A stretch of DNA of 33,678 nt from Erysipelothrix sp. (GTDB taxonomy: Bacteria; Bacillota_I; Bacilli_A; Erysipelotrichales; Erysipelotrichaceae): positions 1-33,678 of the forward strand of contig JAGXRX010000017.1 of NCBI GenBank assembly GCA_018335655.1, in the 5' to 3' direction. The position numbers were made by a program, and so were the translations under genes. Shown here piece by piece: positions 14,488-23,094 of the stretch (the first letter of the stretch is position 1; each line of letters opens with the position of its first letter). Under the pieces are notes generated by a model. That model had not been told where the DNA came from and made no database searches. It saw only the letters and a program-made list of their open reading frames with translations.

Positions 14488-16065
14488 TTAATCCTCCTTG
14501 TTGACACTTACAATTACAGGATATAAGAATACCATAGAAATGAGGATAATGGCTAGTGAAGGAATTGCAGCCTCAAATAAACGCTCATCCCCAGCATACT
14601 GATATACCTGTGTTGCTAAAGTATGATAGTTGAATGGTCTAAGATTTAAAGTAAGTGGTAACTCTTTAATAACATCAATGAACACAAGAGCAAAGGCAGC
14701 AAGAAATGAAGACTTAAGAAGTGGTACTTCTATTTGAAACAAACCTTGTAGATAGGTCTTCCCTAAGGTTTGAGATATTTCATTATTCTTAAGACCTATC
14801 TTTTTAAATCCCCACTCAATGTTTTGATAACCCAAACCAAGATATCGAATGATCAAACCATAGATAAGCATCCCAAGTCCTGCTGTAAGCGCAAGATTAA
14901 ACTGTCTTGAAAGCGTAATAAACGCAAACAAGACTAAGATTGCCATAACACTTCCAGGAATTGAATATCCAAGCAAAGTAATCTTAGAGACAATTATAGA
15001 CCATGGAGATTGTTTAAGGCGAGTGTAGTTTCCAACCACAAAGCCAATGATCACAATACTAAAGGTCACGACAAGTCCTAAGAACATTGTATTAAAGAGT
15101 TGTGAACCAAAATCATTCCAGTAAATACGACTTGTGGTTTGAAAAGCCCATGAAACAAGATGAAGTAGTGGTAGTCCTAAGGCTAAAAATAAAAGAATCA
15201 TGAAGTAAGAGACTAAAGCTACATGTTTAAACCCTTTTAACTGCTTACGCTTAAGTGGTCTAATGTTTGCGGGCATGACTTGCTTGGTGTTCTGACGAAG
15301 AAAGTGCTCAATGATTAAGATCACAAACACAATGACAAGTAATATTCCTGATAAGCGAAGTGCACTATCAAAATCTCTAAGTGCGAACCAACTTCTAAAG
15401 ATCGCAATTGAGAAAGTAGGAACATTAAGATAGACAACTGTTCCATAATCTCCAAGAACTTCAAGGGCAACAAGGACCATTCCTCCAATAAAAGCACTCA
15501 TTGCTAGAGGGAGGGCAATTTTGAAGAATATACCCGTACTTCGAGATCCTAAAGTTCGAGCAGTCTCGATATAGTTTCCCATGAATCTTTCAAGGAAAGA
15601 TTTAGTAGAGATATATACGTATGGATAAAGTGTTAGTGAAAACACCATCATTGCAATAAACATACTACTCCATTCAAACCACTGCGGTTCAAAAATATTA
15701 AAAGATCGCAGTGTTGATTGAATCCACCCAGTATAACCAATGAAATAGGTTAATACATAGGCAAAAATATATGGCGGGATTGCAAGAGGTAAATAAAGAA
15801 GAAAACGAATCCAACGTCTGAATTTGAATTCAAAGGTGACGACAAAGTAAGCACTCGATACCCCTATGATTCCACTAATGAGCATACTTCCCCCAACTAG
15901 TATTAAGGTTGTTGAGGTAATATTGGGTAAAGTCACTGAGACAACATGTTGCCATGTGTCAGAAGCAACCATAAAGAAGCGCGCAAAACTTTCAGAAAGC
16001 ACAAAAAGGATAGAGACTATCCAAATTGTGCTAAAGATATAACTAAAGGTTGCGGCTTTTTTCAA
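14488..16065 (-). CDS. ABC transporter permease, ferric-iron type (FbpB-like, two fused domains)
   Basis: A 525-residue integral membrane protein with about twelve hydrophobic segments. It contains two copies of the binding-protein-dependent permease fold, each with an EAA-type loop: ETARTLGSRSTGIFFKIALPLA around 170 and ISQTLGKTYLQGLFQIEVPLL around 430. Fusion of two permease domains is the rule for FbpB/AfuB-type iron transporters. The start is a TTG at 16065: it lies 3 bp after the binding-protein stop, the upstream GGGAG is correctly spaced, and no in-frame ATG fits near it. It pairs with the lipoprotein upstream and the ATPase downstream. Confidence 0.88.
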   Translation of the reverse strand: MKKAATFSYIFSTIWIVSILFVLSESFARFFMVASDTWQHVVSVTLPNITSTTLILVGGSMLISGIIGVSSAYFVVTFEFKFRRWIRFLLYLPLAIPPYIFAYVLTYFIGYTGWIQSTLRSFNIFEPQWFEWSSMFIAMMVFSLTLYPYVYISTKSFLERFMGNYIETARTLGSRSTGIFFKIALPLAMSAFIGGMVLVALEVLGDYGTVVYLNVPTFSIAIFRSWFALRDFDSALRLSGILLVIVFVILIIEHFLRQNTKQVMPANIRPLKRKQLKGFKHVALVSYFMILLFLALGLPLLHLVSWAFQTTSRIYWNDFGSQLFNTMFLGLVVTFSIVIIGFVVGNYTRLKQSPWSIIVSKITLLGYSIPGSVMAILVLFAFITLSRQFNLALTAGLGMLIYGLIIRYLGLGYQNIEWGFKKIGLKNNEISQTLGKTYLQGLFQIEVPLLKSSFLAAFALVFIDVIKELPLTLNLRPFNYHTLATQVYQYAGDERLFEAAIPSLAIILISMVFLYPVIVSVNKED

Positions 16066-16068
16066 TCA

Positions 16069-17085
16069 TTACTCCCACTTCACAGCATCAAACATCATTA
16101 AAGCTTGAGCATAAACACGCCCCAATTTTTCAAAATCAAGATCTTGAGGATCTAACTCTCCCCATGAAGCTAATAGTTCAGTAAGTGGTACATCACTACG
16201 TACTGGGTATTCACCATTTTGATTCATAAAGATTGCTTGATTCTCTACACTTAGTAGATAATCAATGAATTTTTGAGCATTTGCTGCATTTTTAGCATTC
16301 TTTAATATTGAAGCATAAGAGATATTCACATGTACATCCTCTGGTAATACAACTCCAATACTATTCGCAACATCACGTTCAGCTTGATCAGCACTGTTAA
16401 TCATAATACCAAGGTAATATGTATTCATAATACCAAGATCACCTAATCCAGCAATAACTGCTGCTGCTTGTGCACGATCATTTCCAGTTGGACGACGTGC
16501 AAAGTTATTCACAACACCCGTTGCCCATTCTGTTGCCTTTTCACTTCCTTCAGTTAAGATCAAAGAAGCCAACAAAGCAATATTATAGGAATTTGTCGAG
16601 GAGCGTGTTAAGACTTTTCCAGACCATTGGGGATCAGCTAAATCAAAATATGATTGAACATTGACCCCATTTGGATAGGCATTCTTATTATACACGATGA
16701 CGCGCGCACGTTTAGTGTAAGCGACCCACTTTTCTCCATAGTAGCGCTCATCAAGCACTGAAGAAAAGCTTTCTACATTCACTTTATCAAATAGATCTTC
16801 ATTAATACCTGTATATAACGTTTCTGCACCTACAGTTAAAAATAAATCAGCTTCAGGTTGTGAAGCTTCACGAATCATACGCTCAAGTAGTTCATTCCCA
16901 TTTCCTGCGATGACATTAACTTTAATACCTGTTTCCGCTTCAAAGGAAGCGATAATTGCTTTATCAATATCATAATGGCGAGCCGAGTAAATATTGAGTT
17001 CTTTTGAGTCCTCTTGGGTCTCACTTGGAGCACACCCTGCAAGTACTAAAACCAATAAACTTAAACTAATTAACAATTTCTTCAT
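16069..17085 (-). CDS. ABC transporter substrate-binding lipoprotein, Fe(III)-type (FbpA-like)
   Basis: A 338-residue secreted lipoprotein. The signal peptide MKKLLISLSLLVLVLAGC has the lipobox LAGC with the lipidated Cys18. The mature part begins with ELNIYSARHYDIDKAIIASFE, the typical opening of the iron-binding periplasmic-protein family, and contains EADLFLTVGAETLYTG and GVNVQSYFDLADPQWSGKV. It should capture a ferric ion or small ferric complex outside the membrane and hand it to the permease. Related proteins bind thiamine, phosphonates or spermidine, so iron is likely but not proven. The start is the ATG at 17085, with GGAAGG at a suitable distance; the longer frame from 17127 would spoil the signal peptide. 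Confidence 0.88.
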   Translation of the reverse strand: MKKLLISLSLLVLVLAGCAPSETQEDSKELNIYSARHYDIDKAIIASFEAETGIKVNVIAGNGNELLERMIREASQPEADLFLTVGAETLYTGINEDLFDKVNVESFSSVLDERYYGEKWVAYTKRARVIVYNKNAYPNGVNVQSYFDLADPQWSGKVLTRSSTNSYNIALLASLILTEGSEKATEWATGVVNNFARRPTGNDRAQAAAVIAGLGDLGIMNTYYLGIMINSADQAERDVANSIGVVLPEDVHVNISYASILKNAKNAANAQKFIDYLLSVENQAIFMNQNGEYPVRSDVPLTELLASWGELDPQDLDFEKLGRVYAQALMMFDAVKWE

Positions 17086-17149
17086 AAACATCCTTCCAGC
17101 AGAGTAGAGTATTATCTTTGCCTGCATGACTATCGTATCAGATTAATGA

Positions 17150-17189
17150 AAAACAACTCAAATATCTTTAGATAATCGAGTTGTTTTTG
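17150..17189 (-). terminator. Terminator of secA-prfB
   Basis: AACAACTC (17152-17159) pairs with GAGTTGTT (17178-17185), with an inner ATCT/AGAT stem. T runs exist on both sides; on the minus strand it follows the prfB stop by about 35 bp. Confidence 0.75.
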
Positions 17190-17224
17190 ATAGGTAAAAT
17201 ATTAATTTGTGATGCTACGCACAA

Positions 17225-18326
17225 TTACTTCACGTTTGATTTTAAAACTGCATAGATGAACTGATCAATATCGCCATCCATGACTTTCGCAACGTTACCT
17301 TCTTCAACTCCTGTACGCACATCCTTCACTAGCGTATACGGCGCAAAGACATAAGATCGTATTTGTGAACCCCATTCAATTGAGCGTTGTTCACCTTTAA
17401 TATCCGCAAGTTTTGCTTCTTGTTTTTCAATTTCAAGTTGATATAACTTGGATTTAATCATGTTTAATGCTTCTTCACGATTTTGAAGTTGTGAACGTCC
17501 ACTTTGACATGTCACCACAACCCCTGAAGGTTTATGCGTCATTCGTACTGCTGAGTCTGTTTTATTAATATGTTGTCCGCCAGCTCCAGAGGCACGCATG
17601 GTTTCAACTTCAATGTCATTTGGCGCAATATTGATTTCAATACTGTTATCAAACTCAGGCATAACATCCACTGACGCAAACGATGTGTGACGACGTCCAC
17701 CAGAATCAAATGGTGATATACGTACAAGACGATGGACTCCTTTTTCACTTTTTAAAAGTCCAAAAGCCATAGGACCTTCAACTTTAAAAGATACTGATTT
17801 GATCCCTGCTTCTTCACCATCGAGGTAATGAAGGACAGTGACTTTAAATCCTTTACGTTCTGCCCAACGCGTATATAGACGATACAGCATCGATGCCCAG
17901 TCTTGACTTTCAGTACCCCCTGCTCCTGGATGAAGCTCTACAATCGCATTGTGCTGATCATAGTCATGGGATAATAAAACTTTGACTTCAAATTGCTCAA
18001 AAGCTTCGAGTGCTTCTAAGTATTCCATTTCAACCATGTCTTTCATCTCTTGATCATATGATTCTTTAAGTAAATCAACTGTGCTATCAAGACCAATAAA
18101 CTGTGTTTTTAAGGACTGTAAAGATTCAAGAGTATTTCTAAGACCATTGAGTTCTCCAATGACCTTTGAACTTTCCTTCTTATCTCCCCAAAAATTTGGG
18201 TCATCCATTAAACCTTCTAATTCTTGTATGCGTTGTTTCTTTGATGGAACATCAAAGGGAGTCTTCAAGCGCTTTTAGCTTGAAGACGATGTCTGAACAT
18301 TGGTATTTTAATTCATAGAGTTCCAT
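17225..18326 (-). CDS. prfB: Peptide chain release factor 2, with programmed +1 frameshift
   Basis: RF2 releases finished proteins at UGA and UAA. The SPF recognition tripeptide is in RISPFDSGGRRHTS and the catalytic GGQ in GAGGQHINKTDSAVR. The real start is the ATG at 18326, two bases after the secA stop. Its frame reads MELYELKYQC for 24 codons to CTT followed by an in-frame TGA at 18254-18252. A +1 shift at CTT-TGA enters the main frame at DVPSKKQRI. The full interval of 1102 bp is 367 codons plus one base, as expected, giving 366 residues. This is the known autoregulatory frameshift: low RF2 means slow stopping at UGA and more shifting. The TTG-started frame from 18268 is an artefact. Confidence 0.96.
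18251..18258 (-). other. prfB programmed +1 frameshift site (CTT TGA)
   Basis: The zero-frame codon CTT (18257-18255) is followed by TGA (18254-18252) and T. The slippery CTT-TGA matches the conserved bacterial RF2 site. The usual AGGGGG element just upstream is not evident (the sequence reads GAAGACTCC), and the base after the stop is T instead of the more common C. Confidence 0.9.
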
Positions 18327-18328
18327 GA

Positions 18329-20671
18329 TTAATTCTCTTTTTTCTCAACATGTAAGTTTAAACAATACAATACTGTTTCATTTGAAACACGGGCAAGCAT
18401 ATCTTCAAAGAGGGCAAAGCCTTCTTCAACGTATGCTTGAAGTGGATTATTTTGTGCATATGAGCGTAAATGAATCCCCTCACGAAGTTTAGACATGGTA
18501 TCAATATGTTCAACCCAAGCACGGTCAACAATGCGTAGTACTAATGTTTTTTCTACAGGTAGTACCACTTCTTTATAAGGTTCAATTTTAGTTTCATAAA
18601 ATTGCCAAATCATATCTGTAAGTTTAGCTTCAATGTCACTTAGTGGGACATCTAACATTGTTGTAGGATTTAAGTCAATGTCGGTAAAGCCAAGTTTATG
18701 AATCGCAGGAATTAATCCATCCCAGTCAATTTTGACTTCTTTTGTGGATGGGGTTGTGTATGAGCGAATAAGATTAAGCACTACACGATCAAACATGTCT
18801 TTGACAATCGCATGCACATTATCATTTTCTAAAATGAAATTGCGTTGCTCATAAATGATTTCACGTTGTTGGCGAAGGACATCATCATATTCAAGTAATG
18901 TTTTACGTACATCAAAGTTAACACCCTCAACACGTTTTTGTGCTGAAGTAATGGAGCGTGTAATCATCTTCGATTCAATGGCGACATCGCCTAATGTCTT
19001 AAAGAGTCCTTCCATACGCTCAGATCCAAATCGAATCATAAGATCATCTTGTACTGAGACAAAGAAACGTGAGAACCCAGGATCTCCTTGACGACCAGAA
19101 CGTCCACGAAGCTGATTATCAATACGTCGTGATTCATGACGCTCAGATCCTAATACTGCAAGCCCACCTAGATCTTTTACTCCAGGTCCTAACTTAATGT
19201 CAGTACCACGACCTGCCATGTTAGTGGCGATGGTGACAGAACCTTTGAAACCTGCTTTCGCAATAATTTCAGCTTCACGAGCATGGTTTTTCGCATTGAG
19301 TACTTCATGAGGAATTTTACGTTGGGAAAAGACTTTAGATAAGAATTCAGAAGTTTCTACCGCAACCGTCCCTACAAGGACTGGTTGTCCAATTTCATGA
19401 AGTGCCTTGACTTCCGCAATAAGTGCTTCAAACTTCGCTTTCTTAGTGCCATATACCGCATCTGGAAAGTCTTCACGCACAATCGGACGATTGGTTGGAA
19501 TTTCCACAACGCGCATATTATAGATCGCTAAGAATTCTTCTTCTTCCGTTTTAGCAGTCCCTGTCATACCAGAAAGCTTCTTGTATAGTCTAAAGAAGTT
19601 TTGGTATGTAATGGTAGCCATGGTTGATGTTTCTTGTTTAATCGGAACATTTTCTTTTGCTTCAATGGCTTGGTGTAAACCATCAGAATATGCACGACCT
19701 GGCATTAAACGACCTGTAAACTGGTCAACGATAATAATTTGACGCTCTTGAACCACATACTCTACATCACGAGCAAAGATATAGTTTGCTTTGAGAGCTT
19801 GTTGAATGTGGTGAACAAGATTCGTATTTTTTAAATCATAAAGGTTAGCCACTTGAAAGTGTTTCTCACACTTAGCAACACCCACTTCAGTGAGTGTAAC
19901 TACACGTGACTTAATATCTTTTTCAAAGTCTACGTTTTCTTCAAAACGTTTAATGAATTTATCGACTGAAATATAAATGTTTGCCGTTTGTCGTTGTCCT
20001 CCAGAAATAATGAGAGGAGTTCTTGATTCATCCACTAAGATGGAATCCACTTCATCGACAAGTGCAAAATTTAAGACACGAAGAACACGATCTTTTACAT
20101 CCGTAACCATGTTGTCACGAAGGTAATCAAACCCGATTTCAGCATTAGTTGTATATGTTATGTCATTTAAGAAAGCTTGGCGTTTTTGTTGAGGAGTCAT
20201 GGTGCGAATATTCACACCGACACTAAGACCTAAAAATTCATGGATTTGTCCCATCCACTTCGCATCACGTTGTGCTAAGTATTCATTGACAGTAATGACA
20301 TGAACACCAAGTCCACTAAGTGCATTAAGATATACTGGAAGTACTGAGGTTAAGGTTTTCCCTTCCCCCGTTTTCATTTCTGCAATGTCTCCATCATGAA
20401 GGACAATACCCCCCATAAGTTGGACAAGATACGGATATTCTCCAATGACTCGGTAAGCAGCTTCGCGAACTGTTGCAAAAGCGTCTACTAAAATATCATC
20501 TAATGATGATGTTTTAAGTCTTTCTTTAAGTTGTAATGTCATGGCTTTGAGTTGGTCATCACTCATCGCACGATATTGGTCTGATAATGCATCAATTTCT
20601 TTAGCCCTTTTCTCAATTTGAGATAAACGCTTTTTATCGAAATTAAAAAACGAACTGATCAGTTTATTCAT
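18329..20671 (-). CDS. secA: Preprotein translocase motor SecA
   Basis: A 780-residue ATPase that drives proteins through SecYEG. Walker A is MKTGEGKT (99-106), the DEAD-like box is DEVDS (206-210), and GGLAVLGSERHESRRIDNQLRGRSGRQGDPG is the conserved second-helicase-domain region. The preprotein cross-linking, scaffold and wing domains follow in order. It ends NLHVEKKEN and lacks the C-terminal linker with the CXCXSGX8C(H/C) zinc motif that contacts SecB. This is consistent with a Gram-positive or Mollicute-related lineage without SecB. AGGAGG precedes the ATG. prfB begins two bases after its stop; the secA-prfB order is well known from Bacillus. Confidence 0.98.
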   Translation of the reverse strand: MNKLISSFFNFDKKRLSQIEKRAKEIDALSDQYRAMSDDQLKAMTLQLKERLKTSSLDDILVDAFATVREAAYRVIGEYPYLVQLMGGIVLHDGDIAEMKTGEGKTLTSVLPVYLNALSGLGVHVITVNEYLAQRDAKWMGQIHEFLGLSVGVNIRTMTPQQKRQAFLNDITYTTNAEIGFDYLRDNMVTDVKDRVLRVLNFALVDEVDSILVDESRTPLIISGGQRQTANIYISVDKFIKRFEENVDFEKDIKSRVVTLTEVGVAKCEKHFQVANLYDLKNTNLVHHIQQALKANYIFARDVEYVVQERQIIIVDQFTGRLMPGRAYSDGLHQAIEAKENVPIKQETSTMATITYQNFFRLYKKLSGMTGTAKTEEEEFLAIYNMRVVEIPTNRPIVREDFPDAVYGTKKAKFEALIAEVKALHEIGQPVLVGTVAVETSEFLSKVFSQRKIPHEVLNAKNHAREAEIIAKAGFKGSVTIATNMAGRGTDIKLGPGVKDLGGLAVLGSERHESRRIDNQLRGRSGRQGDPGFSRFFVSVQDDLMIRFGSERMEGLFKTLGDVAIESKMITRSITSAQKRVEGVNFDVRKTLLEYDDVLRQQREIIYEQRNFILENDNVHAIVKDMFDRVVLNLIRSYTTPSTKEVKIDWDGLIPAIHKLGFTDIDLNPTTMLDVPLSDIEAKLTDMIWQFYETKIEPYKEVVLPVEKTLVLRIVDRAWVEHIDTMSKLREGIHLRSYAQNNPLQAYVEEGFALFEDMLARVSNETVLYCLNLHVEKKEN

Positions 20672-20696
20672 AGATAGCCTCCTGTATTATTATAAA

Positions 20697-20724
20697 ATAA
20701 AAAGTTGGGAATTCCCAACTTTTT
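20697..20724. terminator. Perfect palindromic terminator between cspA-like gene and secA
   Basis: AAAAGTTGGG-AATT-CCCAACTTTT at 20700-20723 is symmetric, with A/T runs on both flanks. It lies 6 bp after the cold-shock stop and 26 bp before the secA start. Confidence 0.85.
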
Positions 20725-20729
20725 AGTGA

Positions 20730-20927
20730 TTAAAGCTTAACGATATTTTGAGCTTGTAATCCACGATCGCCATTAACTAGTTCAAATTCTACTAGAGCAC
20801 CTTCTTCGATGGTCTTGAATCCGTCCATGTTTAATTGGCTGTAGTGGAAGAACACGTCGCGATCGTCTTCGAGTTTAATAAAACCGAAGCCTTTTTCTTT
20901 GTTGAACTTTTTGACTTTGCCTTGCAT
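20730..20927 (-). CDS. Cold-shock domain protein (CspA family)
   Basis: A 65-residue single OB-fold RNA/ssDNA chaperone. It has the classic [17 protein letters not shown] opening with the RNP1 motif KGFGFI, RNP2-like DVFFHYS, and the C-terminal [21 protein letters not shown] took the ATG at 20927; a TTG two codons earlier (20933) has an AGGT at short spacing and cannot be excluded. It is transcribed alone from the promoter at 20992-21020 with a leader of about 58 nt, and ends at a strong terminator. A short structured leader is common for this family, but no cold-box is recognisable here. Confidence 0.96.
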   Translation of the reverse strand: MQGKVKKFNKEKGFGFIKLEDDRDVFFHYSQLNMDGFKTIEEGALVEFELVNGDRGLQAQNIVKL

Positions 20928-20991
20928 TAACAATGTAACCTATACCCTTTCTGAATCTAAAATTATTCTAAGTAATTTCTGATACAAGCAC

Positions 20992-21020
20992 ATTATACAT
21001 GGTGTGTCATACAAAAGCAA
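20992..21020 (-). promoter_or_regulatory. Promoter of the cold-shock gene
   Basis: On the minus strand TTGCTT (21020-21015), 17 bp, perfect TATAAT (20997-20992), with a TG one base before the -10. It overlaps the tail hairpin of the gene upstream. Confidence 0.75.
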
Positions 21021-21049
21021 ATAAAGTTCAACTTATTGAATGTTTATTT
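21019..21049 (-). terminator. Probable terminator of the LURP-one-like gene
   Basis: AAATAAAGTTCAA (21019-21031) faces TTGAATGTTTATTT (21036-21049), one mismatch, 4-nt loop; the minus-strand exit reads TTTATTTGCTTTTG. The stem is weak and AT-rich, and it overlaps the next gene's -35. Confidence 0.5.
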
Positions 21050-21054
21050 TTGGG

Positions 21055-21552
21055 TTAGCGATTATTGTTAGTATTTACGTGAGAAGAGCGCTCCATAGAA
21101 AGCACTGCATCGATGGCAATTACGATCGCAATGACGATATTCATGTCTTTATCTTCTAAAATCTCTACTTCATAACTATCCGCAAATGAGAAGAATGCTT
21201 TAGAAATATTCGCAATCACTAATCCATCGCGAAGTATTGTATACTGGTGAGCGGTGAAGTTGCCTTCAATACGAATGTTTAATGATGGTAAAGTATAAGC
21301 GGGTTTAAAGAATGTGAACTGTTTCTTTAAAACGTGGACTTCATCATTGACTGTAATTTCAAAAGTTGGTAAGAAATTTAATACTTTTTGCTTAACATAT
21401 GCAACTTGTTGAAGATCCATCGTTTGGACACTTAATTGTTTGCCAAATGAGAAGACCTTACCTTCCACTTGTAATACATCCACTTCATTTTCATCTTTAA
21501 TTGTGAATCGATCTTTAAACGAAAATAGTTTCTGCTTAATGTATAGTTTCAT
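21055..21552 (-). CDS. LURP-one-related / YxjI-like protein (Tubby C2 fold)
   Basis: A 165-residue protein that starts MKLYIKQKLFSFKDRFTIKDE and continues VLQVEGKVFSFGKQLSV and VAYVKQKVLNFLPTFEI. These are successive beta-strand pairs characteristic of the LOR/YxjI family, which adopts the Tubby/scramblase-like 12-strand barrel with a central helix. The C-terminal hydrophobic NIVIAIVIAIDAVLSM corresponds to that buried helix. The biochemical role is unknown; membrane-lipid association is suspected for the fold. It is divergent from the kinase gene at 21622, and AAGAGG precedes its ATG. It is transcribed alone. Confidence 0.85.
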   Translation of the reverse strand: MKLYIKQKLFSFKDRFTIKDENEVDVLQVEGKVFSFGKQLSVQTMDLQQVAYVKQKVLNFLPTFEITVNDEVHVLKKQFTFFKPAYTLPSLNIRIEGNFTAHQYTILRDGLVIANISKAFFSFADSYEVEILEDKDMNIVIAIVIAIDAVLSMERSSHVNTNNNR

Positions 21553-21609
21553 GATGTTTACCTCTTGTAAATATTATAACGTGATATTATTAATTTTGAA
21601 CAAAGAGAG

Positions 21610-21615
21610 TATAAT
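21610..21615 (+). promoter_or_regulatory. -10 element placed for a leaderless kinase transcript
   Basis: A perfect TATAAT lies 7 bp before the ATG at 21622, which would start transcription at or next to the start codon. No good -35 at 17 bp is seen; TTGAAC (21596-21601) is too close. The only purine run upstream (AAAGAGAG) is farther from the ATG than normal for a ribosome binding site. Confidence 0.4.
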
Positions 21616-21621
21616 AAAATA

Positions 21622-23094
21622 ATGAAGAAGCACAAATCATCTCAAACTCACCTGATTAATTTCTTAAAAATATTCTTAATATGGTTGTTAACGACGATCA
21701 TCTCGTTAACGCTAAACACCTTTGGATGGCAAGAATCAACGATTATTTTGACGTTTGTTCTTGGATCTATTGTTTGGACTGTATTAAAAGTTCCTTATAT
21801 TTATGGCACGATATTAACATTAGCCAACGTTTTGACATTTAATTATTTCTTTACGATTCCTTATTACACATTTAGAGTGGATGATTTTCAGTATTTATTT
21901 ACTTTTATCAGCATGTTGATTGTGAGTAGTTTTACCTCGTATCTTGTTTACACCAGCAATAAGAACCGTCATATTGCACACATAAGAAGTCTTAACAATC
22001 GTTATCTATTCCAATTAAGTGAGTTACTCTACCAATCTCTCGATTTGAATTCAAGTCTGAAAGATGCAAGAGATTTATTAAAAGAATCACTTGATAGTGA
22101 TGTCGTCATAGAAATCTTTGATACAGTTGATCATGTGTTTAAGATGATTGAAACACTTGATTTTGAGTTGCGTGATACAGCCATAGAATCGTTTATGACT
22201 CACTTACCCAAAACACAAATTTTTGGTTCAAATACAATTAGCTTTTTTCCTATCATTATTGATAAGGAAGTAAGAGGATTCATAATTGTTAATGGTGCAA
22301 GTTTGAGTGCTGATGCTGTTGAATGGATGTCTACCATTGGTTCAATATTAGCTTTAGCTAAACAACGAGTTGAATCCATAAAGATGCAGGAAGTATCTAA
22401 GCTTAACTATGAACAAGAGAAATTAAGAGTTTCATTGTTATCATCAATCTCACATGACTTGCGTACACCTTTAGCATCAATCATTGGTTCTTCAACGATA
22501 CTTATTGATCAAATTCAAGCTGATAATAAAGACACCTTACTTGCGAAGAATATTTATCAGGATGCACAGTGGTTGTTAGATTCTGTTGAAAACATACTTT
22601 CACTCATTAGACTAAATAATCAAAATCTTGATGACTTATTTCAACCAATGCTGATTGAAGAAGTTATTGAGGAAACGATACAACATTTTGGACATGAGGA
22701 TCTCAATCGCATTCAAATCAACTATCAACATGGAAATCATTTCGTTAATATTGAACCTCGATTAATGATTACTGCTTTCTATAACTTAATTCATAATTCA
22801 CTCAAATTCTCTGATAAGACCGTCTACGTTCGCAGTTCACTTCAAGATCAGTTTTGCTTAGTTGAAATTGTTGATGAAGGTGCTGGGATATCAAGTGAAA
22901 TTAAAGAGAAGATATTTGAGAGATTCTATTCTACGAAACCTCTTGATAAGAAATTTAGACAAGGCGTTGGATTGGGACTTAGTATTGTAAGAGAAATCAT
23001 TGATGCTCATAATGGATCAATTCAAATTAGAAATAACTTTCCAGTAGGAACCATAATGAGTATTCGACTTCCAATCTATGAGGAGGAAAAATGA
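21622..23094 (+). CDS. Short KdpD-like sensor histidine kinase (DUF4118 membrane domain)
   Basis: A 490-residue kinase. Four membrane segments (about 13-32, 40-56, 60-78, 91-111) form the DUF4118 module of KdpD. A GAF-like region (about 125-250) follows, then the dimerisation domain with SSISHDLRTPLASI (phospho-acceptor His278), and the ATPase domain with N-box NLIHNSLKFS (388-397), DEGAGIS (418-424) and GVGLGLSIV (448-456). It lacks the N-terminal KdpD and Usp domains (about 370 residues) of the E. coli protein, so it cannot sense ions or c-di-AMP through them. The next gene encodes its regulator with a 4-bp overlap, and potassium transport genes follow, so it probably senses potassium or turgor. 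Confidence 0.92.
   Translation: MKKHKSSQTHLINFLKIFLIWLLTTIISLTLNTFGWQESTIILTFVLGSIVWTVLKVPYIYGTILTLANVLTFNYFFTIPYYTFRVDDFQYLFTFISMLIVSSFTSYLVYTSNKNRHIAHIRSLNNRYLFQLSELLYQSLDLNSSLKDARDLLKESLDSDVVIEIFDTVDHVFKMIETLDFELRDTAIESFMTHLPKTQIFGSNTISFFPIIIDKEVRGFIIVNGASLSADAVEWMSTIGSILALAKQRVESIKMQEVSKLNYEQEKLRVSLLSSISHDLRTPLASIIGSSTILIDQIQADNKDTLLAKNIYQDAQWLLDSVENILSLIRLNNQNLDDLFQPMLIEEVIEETIQHFGHEDLNRIQINYQHGNHFVNIEPRLMITAFYNLIHNSLKFSDKTVYVRSSLQDQFCLVEIVDEGAGISSEIKEKIFERFYSTKPLDKKFRQGVGLGLSIVREIIDAHNGSIQIRNNFPVGTIMSIRLPIYEEEK

Noticed and set aside
17086-17150. Fur-type iron box in front of the iron ABC operon
   Set aside because: A GATAAT stretch is present, but no 19-bp Fur or DtxR palindrome could be traced.
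17225-18268. prfB starting at TTG 18268 (MKTPFDVPSKK)
   Set aside because: The true start at 18326 with the CTT-TGA frameshift explains the frame, and the interval is 3n+1.
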